A stretch of DNA of 22,722 nt from a virus: positions 1 to 22,722 of IMG/VR virus record IMGVR_UViG_3300017773_000155; one strand, written 5' to 3'. The stretch's first letter is position 1. The number at the start of each line of letters is the position of its first letter. Position numbers and translations under genes: made by a program. Under the pieces are notes generated by a model that was given only the letters and a program-made list of their open reading frames with translations, ran no database searches and was not told the DNA's origin. Shown in pieces: positions 14,561 to 20,164 of this stretch.

Positions 14561-14968
14561 TTAAAACTCATCAAATGGAAAACAGTCTAGGAAAAGTTCA
14601 CGTTCTAGTTTGTACGCTTCTTTTTCCCAAGGTTGATTCTTATAATGGAAACCGTCTGCTTTGCGACCTTTCCATGCGAACCCACCATCACATGTCAATT
14701 GTCCTCGGAAGAATTGTCTTGCGTGAACCATCTCGTGTGCGATTGCCTGCATCTGTCTCATGAAACTCTTATTCTTAGTAGCGATACTGATTACCGCTTC
14801 TTTGGTATCACCGAGACATAATCCGTCAGCTTCATCTTCTAAGACAGATTTGAATTCGATCATCAACTCACGTTTGGTGAATCGATGGATGTTTAATTGT
14901 TTCATCAAGTTACGTATGTATTGATCTACTAAATCTTTCTTTGCGTGACGACCTGATACGAAGTACAT
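14561..14968 (-). CDS. SprT-like zinc metalloprotease
   Basis: 135 residues from the ATG at 14968, with GAGAG seven bases upstream; an in-frame TTG at 14974 is rejected. The motif AIAHEMVHARQFF (HEMVH at about residues 78-82) is the zinc HExxH helix, and WEKEAYKLERELF 35-40 residues later offers the third ligand glutamate, as in SprT-like/WLM-type gluzincins. SprT-like proteases cut protein-DNA crosslinks; phage members are widespread but uncharacterised, so the target is unknown. It is the first gene after a near-perfect sigma70 promoter at 14997-15025, so it is likely expressed early and strongly. The gene immediately downstream begins about 25 bases after its stop. Confidence 0.75.
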   Translation of the reverse strand: MYFVSGRHAKKDLVDQYIRNLMKQLNIHRFTKRELMIEFKSVLEDEADGLCLGDTKEAVISIATKNKSFMRQMQAIAHEMVHARQFFRGQLTCDGGFAWKGRKADGFHYKNQPWEKEAYKLERELFLDCFPFDEF

Positions 14969-14996
14969 AAACAATCTCTCTTTAATTTATGATGCC

Positions 14997-15025
14997 ATTA
15001 TACGACATTACACAACACTTGTCAA
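14997..15025 (-). promoter_or_regulatory. consensus sigma70 early promoter for the SprT-like gene
   Basis: Minus strand: TTGACA (15025-15020), exactly 17 bases, TATAAT (15002-14997). Both hexamers match the bacterial consensus and the -35 is preceded by AACGC, as at 17220. The predicted start lies about 20 bases before the gene's ATG. Confidence 0.93.
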
Positions 15026-15028
15026 GCG

Positions 15029-15322
15029 TTATTTTCCAATATCTTTAATATTTTTTGGCCCAATGACTTGATATGCACCTTTGTTATAAGCAGGTGCAAT
15101 AGTATAATTAGATGATATATCCTTTTTCTCTTGACTTGTAAGTGTACCGCCAGTAGATCCGTGAGATATGGAATCTGCGCTCGGGTAATCTGGAGTTGAA
15201 CGTCTGAAGGTATCAGGCGCAACGTAGGGTTTGAACTCAGACACTTTCTTCTTTGGTTTAGTCCAGTAGTTAGTTTTCTTCTTACGTCCAGTAGACGTGT
15301 GCCTCATACTAACGTGAATCAT
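15029..15322 (-). CDS. hypothetical basic protein, 97 aa
   Basis: The ATG at 15322 has GGAGA eight bases upstream and overlaps the end of the 50-residue gene before it by 14 bases. The N-terminal third is very basic (TSTGRKKKTNYWTKPKKKVS); the rest is Ser/Thr/Tyr-rich with little secondary structure (DTFRRSTPDYPSADSISHGS, then NYTIAPAYNKGAYQVIGPKN). It looks disordered and nucleic-acid-binding in character, but no family is recognised. It is the last gene of its operon before the promoter of the SprT-like gene. Confidence 0.6.
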   Translation of the reverse strand: MIHVSMRHTSTGRKKKTNYWTKPKKKVSEFKPYVAPDTFRRSTPDYPSADSISHGSTGGTLTSQEKKDISSNYTIAPAYNKGAYQVIGPKNIKDIGK

Positions 15323-15461
15323 CTAGATAGTCTCCTGTTTTCTTTGACTCTTTCTTTTTGTCTTTGTGAGTTGCTGGTTTATTGAAGGTGTTAAGATTCT
15401 TCGCAACAGGATTCTTCTTGCGTTTCTTATGAAGTTCCCAATGTAATCTTTTATTCTTCAT
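15309..15461 (-). CDS. very basic 50-aa protein
   Basis: A short gene with GGAGA three bases before its ATG, itself inside the end of the upstream gene (AATGAAGAATAA). The product begins MKNKRLHWELHKKRKKNPVA and is about one third Lys/Arg, ending in KKTGDYLDDSR. Overlaps of ten or more bases with the genes on both sides show it is part of the coupled string. The extreme charge suggests nucleic-acid or ribosome contact, but no family is recognised. Confidence 0.65.
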   Translation of the reverse strand: MKNKRLHWELHKKRKKNPVAKNLNTFNKPATHKDKKKESKKTGDYLDDSR

Positions 15462-15615
15462 TCTCCTCTATCTCCCTTACAATACCACTTAACTCACTTT
15501 GAATAATTGCATAGGTGTACAACAACGAACTATCTTTTGAACTGACGGCCTTCTCAGTGTACTCTTGGATTTTGTCCTTGAGTAGTTGTATGATCTGATC
15601 TTTGTTCAATGACAA
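15451..15615 (-). CDS. small acidic helical protein, 54 aa, TTG start
   Basis: The frame is open to 15729, but the upstream part overlaps a membrane-protein gene in another frame. I place the start at TTG 15615 because GGAG lies seven bases upstream. The product is almost wholly helical and charged (SLNKDQIIQLLKDKIQEYTE, then SSLLYTYAIIQSELSGIVRE), ending in EIEENEE. It could be a small adaptor or inhibitor of a host protein; nothing specific is recognised. It overlaps both neighbours by about ten bases. Confidence 0.55.
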   Translation of the reverse strand: MSLNKDQIIQLLKDKIQEYTEKAVSSKDSSLLYTYAIIQSELSGIVREIEENEE

Positions 15616-15758
15616 TGTCCGTCTCCTAAATGATATCCTACCAAAGCACCTAGTAAGAAAATAAACCAATCCATTATGAAATGGAAGGAAAATGCCAAGA
15701 CCAGAATTTCCTTCCAGTGTCTTTGGCATACTTCCTTATACTTTTTAAACAAACTCAT
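15606..15758 (-). CDS. single-span membrane protein, 50 aa
   Basis: The ATG at 15758 overlaps the stop of the previous gene in ATGA. The product begins MSLFKKYKEVCQRHWKEILV and has a long hydrophobic stretch (LAFSFHFIMDWFIFLLGALV), ending GYHLGDGHCH. It is a typical small phage inner-membrane protein with a basic cytoplasmic N-terminus and a His/Cys-containing tail. Function unknown; candidates include lysis timing, exclusion of other phages or envelope modification. It was found by reading this frame directly, since it is short and overlaps a longer open frame. Confidence 0.68.
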   Translation of the reverse strand: MSLFKKYKEVCQRHWKEILVLAFSFHFIMDWFIFLLGALVGYHLGDGHCH

Positions 15759-16030
15759 AGATGTGAGATGTTAACAAGAATCTTGTCAACCTCAGACGTG
15801 GTTAGATAACCAATCACATCACTAGTTATGGGTGTATCATAACACAAAACGCCTTCGTTGTCAAGCACCGCAACTTCGTACTGACCATTCTTACCACCGT
15901 AAGAAAAGTCATGTTTGACTACAGAAGCACCATAACCATTATCAAACTGATAAACAAGTTGATAACCGTTTTGTTCTGGCATATCATACTTTACGATGGT
16001 CGTACCACCTTTGATTTCAAAATTACTCAT
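15755..16030 (-). CDS. conserved small phage protein, 91 aa, function unknown
   Basis: The sequence reads FEIKGGTTIVKYDMPEQNGY, then GYGASVVKHDFSYGGKNGQY, EVAVLDNEG and LCYDTPITSDVIGYLTTSEV. I recall the NGYGASVVxH..SYGG pattern from a widespread family of uncharacterised phage and plasmid proteins. It is a compact alternating beta-strand protein with a C-terminal helix. It overlaps the preceding gene by eight bases and the following one by ATGA. Its own coding sequence contains a sigma70-type promoter (15836-15864) that could serve the downstream small genes. Confidence 0.68.
   Translation of the reverse strand: MSNFEIKGGTTIVKYDMPEQNGYQLVYQFDNGYGASVVKHDFSYGGKNGQYEVAVLDNEGVLCYDTPITSDVIGYLTTSEVDKILVNISHL
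15770..15790. repeat. 21-bp near-perfect palindrome at the end of a coding region
   Basis: GTTAACAAGA, one A, TCTTGTCAAC: two 10-base arms with one mismatch around a central base, a dozen bases before the start of the 50-residue membrane protein. It could be an operator, or a hairpin controlling translation of that gene. Confidence 0.4.
15836..15864 (-). promoter_or_regulatory. intragenic sigma70-like promoter
   Basis: Minus strand: TTGACA (15864-15859), 17 bases, TATGAT (15841-15836), preceded by GTGC like the neighbouring promoters. It lies inside the 91-residue gene (codons for LDNEGVLCYDT) and would transcribe the four small genes downstream. Confidence 0.6.
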
Positions 16031-16184
16031 CTAATTTATTCCCATAGTAATCGTGAGTACCTTCACGCATCTTGCGTTTACGCCACGAAGATTCCTCGGT
16101 AGCTGCATAACTACCCATAATCATTAGGGCGCTGAACAACGCCACTCCCATAAACATTACAACACCAGCTAGAAATTCTAACAT
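16023..16184 (-). CDS. single-span membrane protein, 53 aa
   Basis: The ATG forms TAATG with the preceding stop, and GGAGG lies seven bases upstream. The N-terminus is a signal-anchor-like hydrophobic segment (MLEFLAGVVMFMGVALFSAL, then MIMGSYAA), followed by a polar tail with SSWRKRKMREGTHDYY. This fits an inner-membrane protein with a cytoplasmic basic tail. No family recognised. It overlaps the next gene by eight bases, so it is within a translationally coupled string. Confidence 0.68.
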   Translation of the reverse strand: MLEFLAGVVMFMGVALFSALMIMGSYAATEESSWRKRKMREGTHDYYGNKLDE

Positions 16185-16597
16185 TACGCAACCTCCTTCA
16201 GGTTCCTATGATATTCTGCCCTCTCCCCTTCAGGAAGCATGACATATGACTCTGTACCACCTTCGTTGTAGTACAGACCTCTCTCGGCAATATAATTACC
16301 GTAGAAGTTCCTTGTCAGGAAGTATGGGTTCTCCCACTCTTCCCACGGAGTCTCATCGAGATCGACTACAGAGTAGTCAATGATGTACTCCTCAAATCCA
16401 TTGGAGAAGGATTCGATCAGAGGCTTGACCTCTGCCACGATGTCCTTTGCGGACTGCGAGTTCACATCGAACTCAACCACGTAAGTGGATCCACCCTTGT
16501 ACTTCCAGTACTGGGGTACTTCACCCTTACCGTCCCAATCATGGGCTCCATAATTTTCCCTATGCTGGGTTCCAATCACAATTTTCGCTATAGCCAT
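16184..16597 (-). CDS. conserved phage protein, 137 aa, function unknown
   Basis: Start set at ATG 16597: AGAGG lies eight bases upstream, and the promoter at 16625-16653 would start RNA only a few bases before the alternative ATG at 16615, leaving it without a ribosome site. The product begins MAIAKIVIGTQHRENYGAHD, then GEVPQYWKYKGGSTYVVEFD and ends with GTESYVMLPEGERAEYHRNL. I recall the ENYGAHDWDG..PQYWKxKGG pattern from uncharacterised proteins of marine myoviruses. It is rich in aromatic residues and acidic. It is the first gene after its own early promoter. Confidence 0.7.
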   Translation of the reverse strand: MAIAKIVIGTQHRENYGAHDWDGKGEVPQYWKYKGGSTYVVEFDVNSQSAKDIVAEVKPLIESFSNGFEEYIIDYSVVDLDETPWEEWENPYFLTRNFYGNYIAERGLYYNEGGTESYVMLPEGERAEYHRNLKEVA

Positions 16598-16624
16598 ATC
16601 AAATACCTCTCTCATTAAAATACT

Positions 16625-16653
16625 ATAATAACAAACTCAACAACTTTTGTCAA
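16625..16653 (-). promoter_or_regulatory. sigma70 early promoter overlapping a stop codon
   Basis: Minus strand: TTGACA (16653-16648), 17 bases, TATTAT (16630-16625), preceded by GTGC. The -35 lies within the last codons of the gene ending at 16637. The predicted start is at about 16618, which decides the start codon of the downstream gene. Confidence 0.85.
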
Positions 16654-16831
16654 GCACTTTTTTAAACTTTCTTCTAGATTTTGACCACTGTTTCATTGGT
16701 GACTTGAACATAATTTCTTTGGTTGTACCATGTTTTATATATCCAGCTAGATGTCCAGCACCATTAACTATGTAAGTGTGATTGGGGACTTTGTGGTCTC
16801 CCCAATCAGTGACCTCTTGTAAGTACTCCAT
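16637..16831 (-). CDS. hypothetical small protein, 64 aa
   Basis: The start overlaps the previous stop as TAATG. The product has an ordered beta-rich first half (NHTYIVNGAGHLAGYIKHGT) and a basic C-terminus (SPMKQWSKSRRKFKKVLDKS). It reads like a small DNA- or RNA-contacting protein, but no family is recognised. It is second in a two-gene early operon with the 110-residue protein, and its 3' end carries the -35 box of the next promoter. Confidence 0.62.
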   Translation of the reverse strand: MEYLQEVTDWGDHKVPNHTYIVNGAGHLAGYIKHGTTKEIMFKSPMKQWSKSRRKFKKVLDKSC

Positions 16832-17163
16832 TATTTCTTACCCTTGTAACCAAGGGCTTCCATTGCATAGACAGGAGAACCACTAACTTCGTAACCGTAC
16901 TTCTCAGAGTAGAACTTGTTGCCATGGTTAGACAGTTCAAGATACTTCTCAACGGTCACGTTCTTCACTAGGAAGTTAACCCACGCCTTCCAAGGTTTGT
17001 AACCATACTTGAATCTTGCGATAAACTCTGGTTTTGGTAGACCAACCCAAGATGGGTGACAGTTAGGACTTGCGACCTCCATATTCACAGACTCGGTGTG
17101 TTTACCTCTATACATGAGATACATACCGTCCCACGTGAAGTCTTCTTTATTAAATTTCGTCAT
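16831..17163 (-). CDS. conserved small phage protein, 110 aa, function unknown
   Basis: First gene behind a consensus early promoter, with GAGAGAG about eight bases before the ATG. It shows TWDGMYLMYRGKHTESVNME, then FIARFKYGYKPWKAWVNFLV and VEKYLELSNHG. The basic FKYGYKPW core and the aromatic content suggest a small folded protein that may contact nucleic acid or a host factor. I recall similar uncharacterised proteins in marine T4-like phages but no function. Strong early expression points to a role in takeover of the host. Confidence 0.65.
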   Translation of the reverse strand: MTKFNKEDFTWDGMYLMYRGKHTESVNMEVASPNCHPSWVGLPKPEFIARFKYGYKPWKAWVNFLVKNVTVEKYLELSNHGNKFYSEKYGYEVSGSPVYAMEALGYKGKK

Positions 17164-17196
17164 AATTTTCTCTCTCTTCTCATTTTCAATACAAGT

Positions 17197-17225
17197 ATTA
17201 TAACAACCGTGGCAACAAATGTCAA
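17197..17225 (-). promoter_or_regulatory. consensus sigma70 early promoter
   Basis: Minus strand: TTGACA (17225-17220), exactly 17 bases, TATAAT (17202-17197), preceded by AACGC. Both hexamers are consensus. It fires leftwards, back to back with two rightward late promoters at 17245 and 17275. Confidence 0.93.
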
Positions 17226-17244
17226 GCGTTTACGATAAAAAAAG

Positions 17245-17252
17245 TATAAATA
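17245..17252 (+). promoter_or_regulatory. T4-type late promoter, upstream of a tandem pair
   Basis: Exact TATAAATA 36 bases before the ATG at 17288. It would give a short leader covering the second late box. Confidence 0.7.
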
Positions 17253-17274
17253 AATGCAGTAACTAGAAAAAAGG

Positions 17275-17282
17275 TATAAATA
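17275..17282 (+). promoter_or_regulatory. T4-type late promoter 5 bases before a start codon
   Basis: Exact TATAAATA, then ACACT and the ATG at 17288. The sequence between the two late boxes repeats the (A)AGTATAAATAA pattern 30 bases apart. Predicted transcription begins at or next to the start codon. Confidence 0.75.
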
Positions 17283-17287
17283 ACACT

Positions 17288-17551
17288 ATGAGTAATGAAC
17301 TATTCGATTTCGGTTTTACCCTTGTAGATGAGAACGAACTAGAGGTTGTCCAACAGGCACAATCACAAGTCGCATCTACTACTGCATCGGTGTCCGAAAC
17401 ACAAGCAAAACTAGACAAACTATTTAATGCGATTCAACCGTTGTTGAACAATCTGAAGGCGAACCCAGAGAAAGAGTATATTCTATGGCCTAATCGTACT
17501 GAGAAGATTGAACAGTTTGAAACGCACATTCAATCAATTTATAAAGGGTAA
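17288..17551 (+). CDS. conserved late protein, 87 aa, coiled coil
   Basis: The product begins MSNELFDFGFTLVDENELEV, then a long Gln/Ala/Ser helix (VVQQAQSQVASTTASVSETQ) with heptad-like spacing, then KEYILWPNRTEKIEQFETHI. I recall an FDFGFT...coiled coil...EYIxWPxR small protein from cyanophage and pelagiphage T4-like genomes, without assigned function. It has no Shine-Dalgarno and sits five bases from a late promoter, so it is a late gene, perhaps a virion or assembly protein. It is followed after three bases by the 313-residue gene. Confidence 0.65.
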   Translation: MSNELFDFGFTLVDENELEVVQQAQSQVASTTASVSETQAKLDKLFNAIQPLLNNLKANPEKEYILWPNRTEKIEQFETHIQSIYKG

Positions 17552-17554
17552 CCC

Positions 17555-18496
17555 ATGTTTTACAGAGATGATCAGGAAACGATAATCAGTGACGTTGACC
17601 AACACGGTGATTCAATAATCACTTATGTATCTCAAGAAGAGAAACTAGAAACATATCGTTTCATCAACAGTAGACTAGTAAATTCTATCAAGCAGAATGA
17701 AATAGTTCTTAAATATAAAAACGAAGAAGTGCATATGGTTGCTGAAGCAATGAACCGTGCGCCTCTCTACTGTAACTTCCTAACATCTCGTGGATATAAA
17801 AACATTCTATTTGTTGGTCACTTCAACTCTGGTCAGTATCACTGGTACTTGGAAAAGGCAAAGAGTAATCCAAATACAAGAATGTATCAACCATTTCCTC
17901 CCGAAAGATATCATCAGAATTTTTACCCAGATATTAATATCATATTACAGTTTATCCCTATCTTCATGAAACAATGGGGTTATGCACCAAAGGTAACTAT
18001 CGCACGTCCACCAGAGTCTCGTCATCGTGGTCTACTACATTACCTATACAACAAATTTAAAGTTGCAGATACGATGGAAACATGCAACCGCCAATATAAA
18101 CACGGTACACCGTTTGATTGGAAAATGAAAGATCGTGCTACAAGTGCAGAAAAGTTTGATGCAGTTGTATTCGCTGGTATTCCTATGCATGATGGTTCAC
18201 AATCATTTGTTCTAGATCAGATTAAACATCACTTCGCAAAATACTGTACATCGAATGTTGAGTATGTTGATCTGTGGAACAATTACGATCTAGACGATGG
18301 TATGAGATTCTTCCGTAGTCAGAGAAAACACAGGATTGATGTTACAGGAAATATTGGTGAAGTAATTACCACCAGAGCGATATGGGATAAAGAGACACGT
18401 AACGCTAGTCGTCCAGAAGAGTACGGTTTTTTGAAGCGTCAAATTAAAGTTTATTCTTCTGAAGAATTACCTGTAGACGAACAGGAAACTGATTAA
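17555..18496 (+). CDS. late protein of unknown function, 313 aa, Rossmann-like pattern
   Basis: AAGGG six bases before the ATG gives a good ribosome site. Not recognised. The segment SRGYKNILFVGHFNSGQYHW (about 78-97) and FDAVVFAGIPMHDGSQSFVL are hydrophobic strands followed by turns and helices, as in a Rossmann-like alpha/beta domain, but there is no complete nucleotide-binding motif. Other notable parts are ARPPESRHRGLLHYLYNKFK and FFRSQRKHRIDVTGNIGE. It is rich in His and Tyr. Cotranscribed late with the 87-residue coiled-coil protein, it could be a virion enzyme or an assembly factor. It ends convergently with the kinase gene, with a four-base overlap. Confidence 0.7.
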   Translation: MFYRDDQETIISDVDQHGDSIITYVSQEEKLETYRFINSRLVNSIKQNEIVLKYKNEEVHMVAEAMNRAPLYCNFLTSRGYKNILFVGHFNSGQYHWYLEKAKSNPNTRMYQPFPPERYHQNFYPDINIILQFIPIFMKQWGYAPKVTIARPPESRHRGLLHYLYNKFKVADTMETCNRQYKHGTPFDWKMKDRATSAEKFDAVVFAGIPMHDGSQSFVLDQIKHHFAKYCTSNVEYVDLWNNYDLDDGMRFFRSQRKHRIDVTGNIGEVITTRAIWDKETRNASRPEEYGFLKRQIKVYSSEELPVDEQETD

Positions 18497-19365
18497 GCCC
18501 AAGTAACTGCTTTAGGAACGTAAGAGGATATCTTTGATTTGATATCCTTTTCTAGTTTTGCAACTGGAGTAGGTAGTTTACCTTGACGTTTGACGTAGAA
18601 GTATTTTGCATCATCTAGGAACGATCCTCCCTTACCAGACACCTTCAATGCGGAGTCAACACCGACTTTATTGAATGCGAACACAATATCCCCATCCATA
18701 TATCTCTTTAGGGTTTTACCCATATTCAAGATATCACCCATAGTCTGTGATGCACCACGGTGTGTGTTGACTAGGATTTCTGCTGGTACTGTACGACTAC
18801 GAGTCAGATTTTGCGCCTTAGCGATTTCGATATCGTTTACCACCCACACGATGTGGATATTCTTTTTATCGTAACCAACGTTAGTCAATTGACGTGACAG
18901 GTTTCCTAACTTAGTGATATCTTTGAGTGTTGTATCGAAAATAAGATTAGGTTTACGATCAGCGGGTGCCGCCAAAATACCAGTCATTAATACTTTTTGT
19001 TTACGTGAGTCGATCTGCAAAACGTTTGCGATAATGTCATGTAACTTACCAACGTTTTCTGGATTCTTTAGATCAGATGCAATGGCATCTATGTCCATTC
19101 CAGTCTTATCCTTAACACGTTTTTGAATTAGTTTAGATTTAGAAGCTGCTGTCTTGAGTGCATCGACATCCATGACTTTGCCTTCAAGACCAACCAAATT
19201 AGAAAGAACAAATCCCTTACCCGAACCAGCACCACCTGCCATGATAACTACGTTACCAAAGTTAGGATACGCCTTCCCACCGAATGTGATGAGTTTCTCT
19301 AATAGAATCTCACCATGTTCTTGGAGTTCTCGTTCTTCGAGATAGTGCTGATTAAAGGTCTTCAT
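18493..19365 (-). CDS. zeta-toxin-like P-loop kinase
   Basis: 290 residues. GNVVIMAGGAGSGKGFVLSN (Walker A GGAGSGKG at about 44-51) is followed by VMDVDALK (about 64-70), NLIFDTTLKDI (about 140-150, the D-T pair in place of a Walker B/catalytic strand) and a LTRSRTVP arginine pair (about 187-194). This order matches zeta-toxin/PezT-like and related polynucleotide or sugar kinases. Zeta toxins phosphorylate UDP-N-acetylglucosamine; phage members are not characterised, so the substrate here is unknown. A TATAAATA late box lies six bases before the ATG and no Shine-Dalgarno is seen, so it is a late gene. No antitoxin-like partner is evident beside it. Confidence 0.75.
   Translation of the reverse strand: MKTFNQHYLEERELQEHGEILLEKLITFGGKAYPNFGNVVIMAGGAGSGKGFVLSNLVGLEGKVMDVDALKTAASKSKLIQKRVKDKTGMDIDAIASDLKNPENVGKLHDIIANVLQIDSRKQKVLMTGILAAPADRKPNLIFDTTLKDITKLGNLSRQLTNVGYDKKNIHIVWVVNDIEIAKAQNLTRSRTVPAEILVNTHRGASQTMGDILNMGKTLKRYMDGDIVFAFNKVGVDSALKVSGKGGSFLDDAKYFYVKRQGKLPTPVAKLEKDIKSKISSYVPKAVTWA
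18522..18551 (+). terminator. Rho-independent terminator inside the opposing kinase gene
   Basis: AGGATATC (18525-18532), loop TTTGATTT, GATATCCT (18541-18548), then TTTC; AAG and TTT flanks extend the stem to about 11 pairs with one G-T. It lies about 30 bases after the 313-residue gene's stop and has the U-run only on the plus strand. Confidence 0.6.
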
Positions 19366-19371
19366 AAAGTG

Positions 19372-19379
19372 TATTTATA
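19372..19379 (-). promoter_or_regulatory. T4-type late promoter overlapping a stop codon, 6 bases before the kinase start
   Basis: Exact TATAAATA on the minus strand, then CACTTT and ATG. Its TAA (19377-19375) is also the stop codon of the upstream membrane-protein gene, the same arrangement as at 12869-12876. Confidence 0.75.
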
Positions 19380-19542
19380 CAAATAAGCAGAGTACAGCTA
19401 GAACTACTAACCAAATAACTACGTTTGGTCGAAATTCCCAGACAGTATAAAAGTCGTCAATTGTACCACGTACAAAATCAACTACGACTTCTTGCACCTT
19501 ATTCCAAAGTGCCTTTACTTTACCGACTAATTTATTAATCAC
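19375..19542 (-). CDS. small membrane protein, 55 aa, GTG start
   Basis: I start it at GTG 19542, five bases after the preceding stop, because AAGGGGG lies eight bases upstream; the frame is open upstream but overlaps the previous gene. The N-terminal part is an amphipathic helix (INKLVGKVKALWNKVQEVVV) and the C-terminus is a membrane segment (NVVIWLVVLAVLCLFV). This is the layout of tail-anchored single-span proteins; holin-like or antiholin roles are possible but not shown. Its stop codon lies within the late promoter of the kinase gene. Confidence 0.62.
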   Translation of the reverse strand: MINKLVGKVKALWNKVQEVVVDFVRGTIDDFYTVWEFRPNVVIWLVVLAVLCLFV

Positions 19543-19546
19543 TATA

Positions 19547-20164
19547 TTAACCCCCTTGAGATTTAGTTTGTACAACCACTTCCACATTATCAGGTAAAGG
19601 AATCTTTACTTTATTGTGGGAATGGTATAGGAAGAATTTAACATCAGAGTATTCACTGAACATTGCTGGCCAGATCGGTCTCCAGTTATTTGCAATCCTA
19701 TGTGTATTATTTATAGATCTATCGCTTTCTAAAATCAAATCTGTTGCAGATAACAACGTCATATCAAAGATAGAATCAAACCCATAGATGTGTACTTCTT
19801 TTGCACCCATCTTACCACATGCGTAATCTACTGCCATGTGTCCACAACTAAAGTTAGTTGCGTTCCCAGCATAATCAGGAACTCTTTGCCAGAAGTCCCG
19901 AATATTCTGCGAATACCTTAAATAGAAGTTAGGTTGCATCTCCATCCATCTACGAGGTCGAGTACCAAGTACCCAATCGTACATGTTAAGATTAACCTTA
20001 CCTTCCGCAAGAGCTGCCATCATTTTGAAGTCAACCATGCAAGAGGCATGGACTTCATTCTTTGGTATTTCAAATGGTGGCATGTTACAAATCAATAACT
20101 TGCCAGGCGTACCACGTTTAAATAAAAAGTTGTGATCACCGTTTCCTAATACATTAACTCTCAT
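19547..20164 (-). CDS. sialyltransferase/DUF115-like protein
   Basis: 205 residues. It opens with MRVNVLGNGDHNFLF, a nucleotide-sugar-binding-type GNGxS-like loop, and has VLGTRPRRWMEM and the segment NFSCGHMAVDYACGKMGAKE followed by VHIYGFDSIFD (about 104-134). The S-G-...-A...A...G.KE(I/V)(H/Y)(I/L)xGxD pattern is shared by bacterial sialyltransferases of the CST-I/II type and by DUF115/MptE-like proteins. These are glycosyltransferases or pterin kinases with Rossmann-like folds. The neighbouring cytidylyltransferase and glycosyltransferases favour a sugar role, but the substrate is not known. The gene overlaps the cytidylyltransferase gene by 11 bases. Confidence 0.6.
   Translation of the reverse strand: MRVNVLGNGDHNFLFKRGTPGKLLICNMPPFEIPKNEVHASCMVDFKMMAALAEGKVNLNMYDWVLGTRPRRWMEMQPNFYLRYSQNIRDFWQRVPDYAGNATNFSCGHMAVDYACGKMGAKEVHIYGFDSIFDMTLLSATDLILESDRSINNTHRIANNWRPIWPAMFSEYSDVKFFLYHSHNKVKIPLPDNVEVVVQTKSQGG
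19708..19715 (-). promoter_or_regulatory. possible intragenic late promoter
   Basis: Exact TATAAATA on the minus strand within the sialyltransferase-like gene, about 165 bases before the small membrane gene. Only the eight-base box supports it, so a chance match in A/T-rich DNA is possible. Confidence 0.35.

Noticed and set aside
15616-15729. Longer N-terminus of the 54-residue acidic protein
   Set aside because: This stretch is the reading frame of the ATGA-coupled membrane protein, and the added residues (proline- and aromatic-rich) look like an alternative-frame shadow.
15768-15790. TTGACA within the palindrome as another early promoter
   Set aside because: At 16-18 bases downstream the sequence (TCACAT) is not a -10 box.
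16598-16615. Six-residue N-terminal extension of the 137-residue gene from ATG 16615
   Set aside because: The mapped promoter would start RNA about three bases before it, while the ATG at 16597 has AGAGG eight bases upstream.
17254-17262. ATG CAG TAA mini-frame directly after the first late box
   Set aside because: Two codons with one base between box and ATG; most likely chance.
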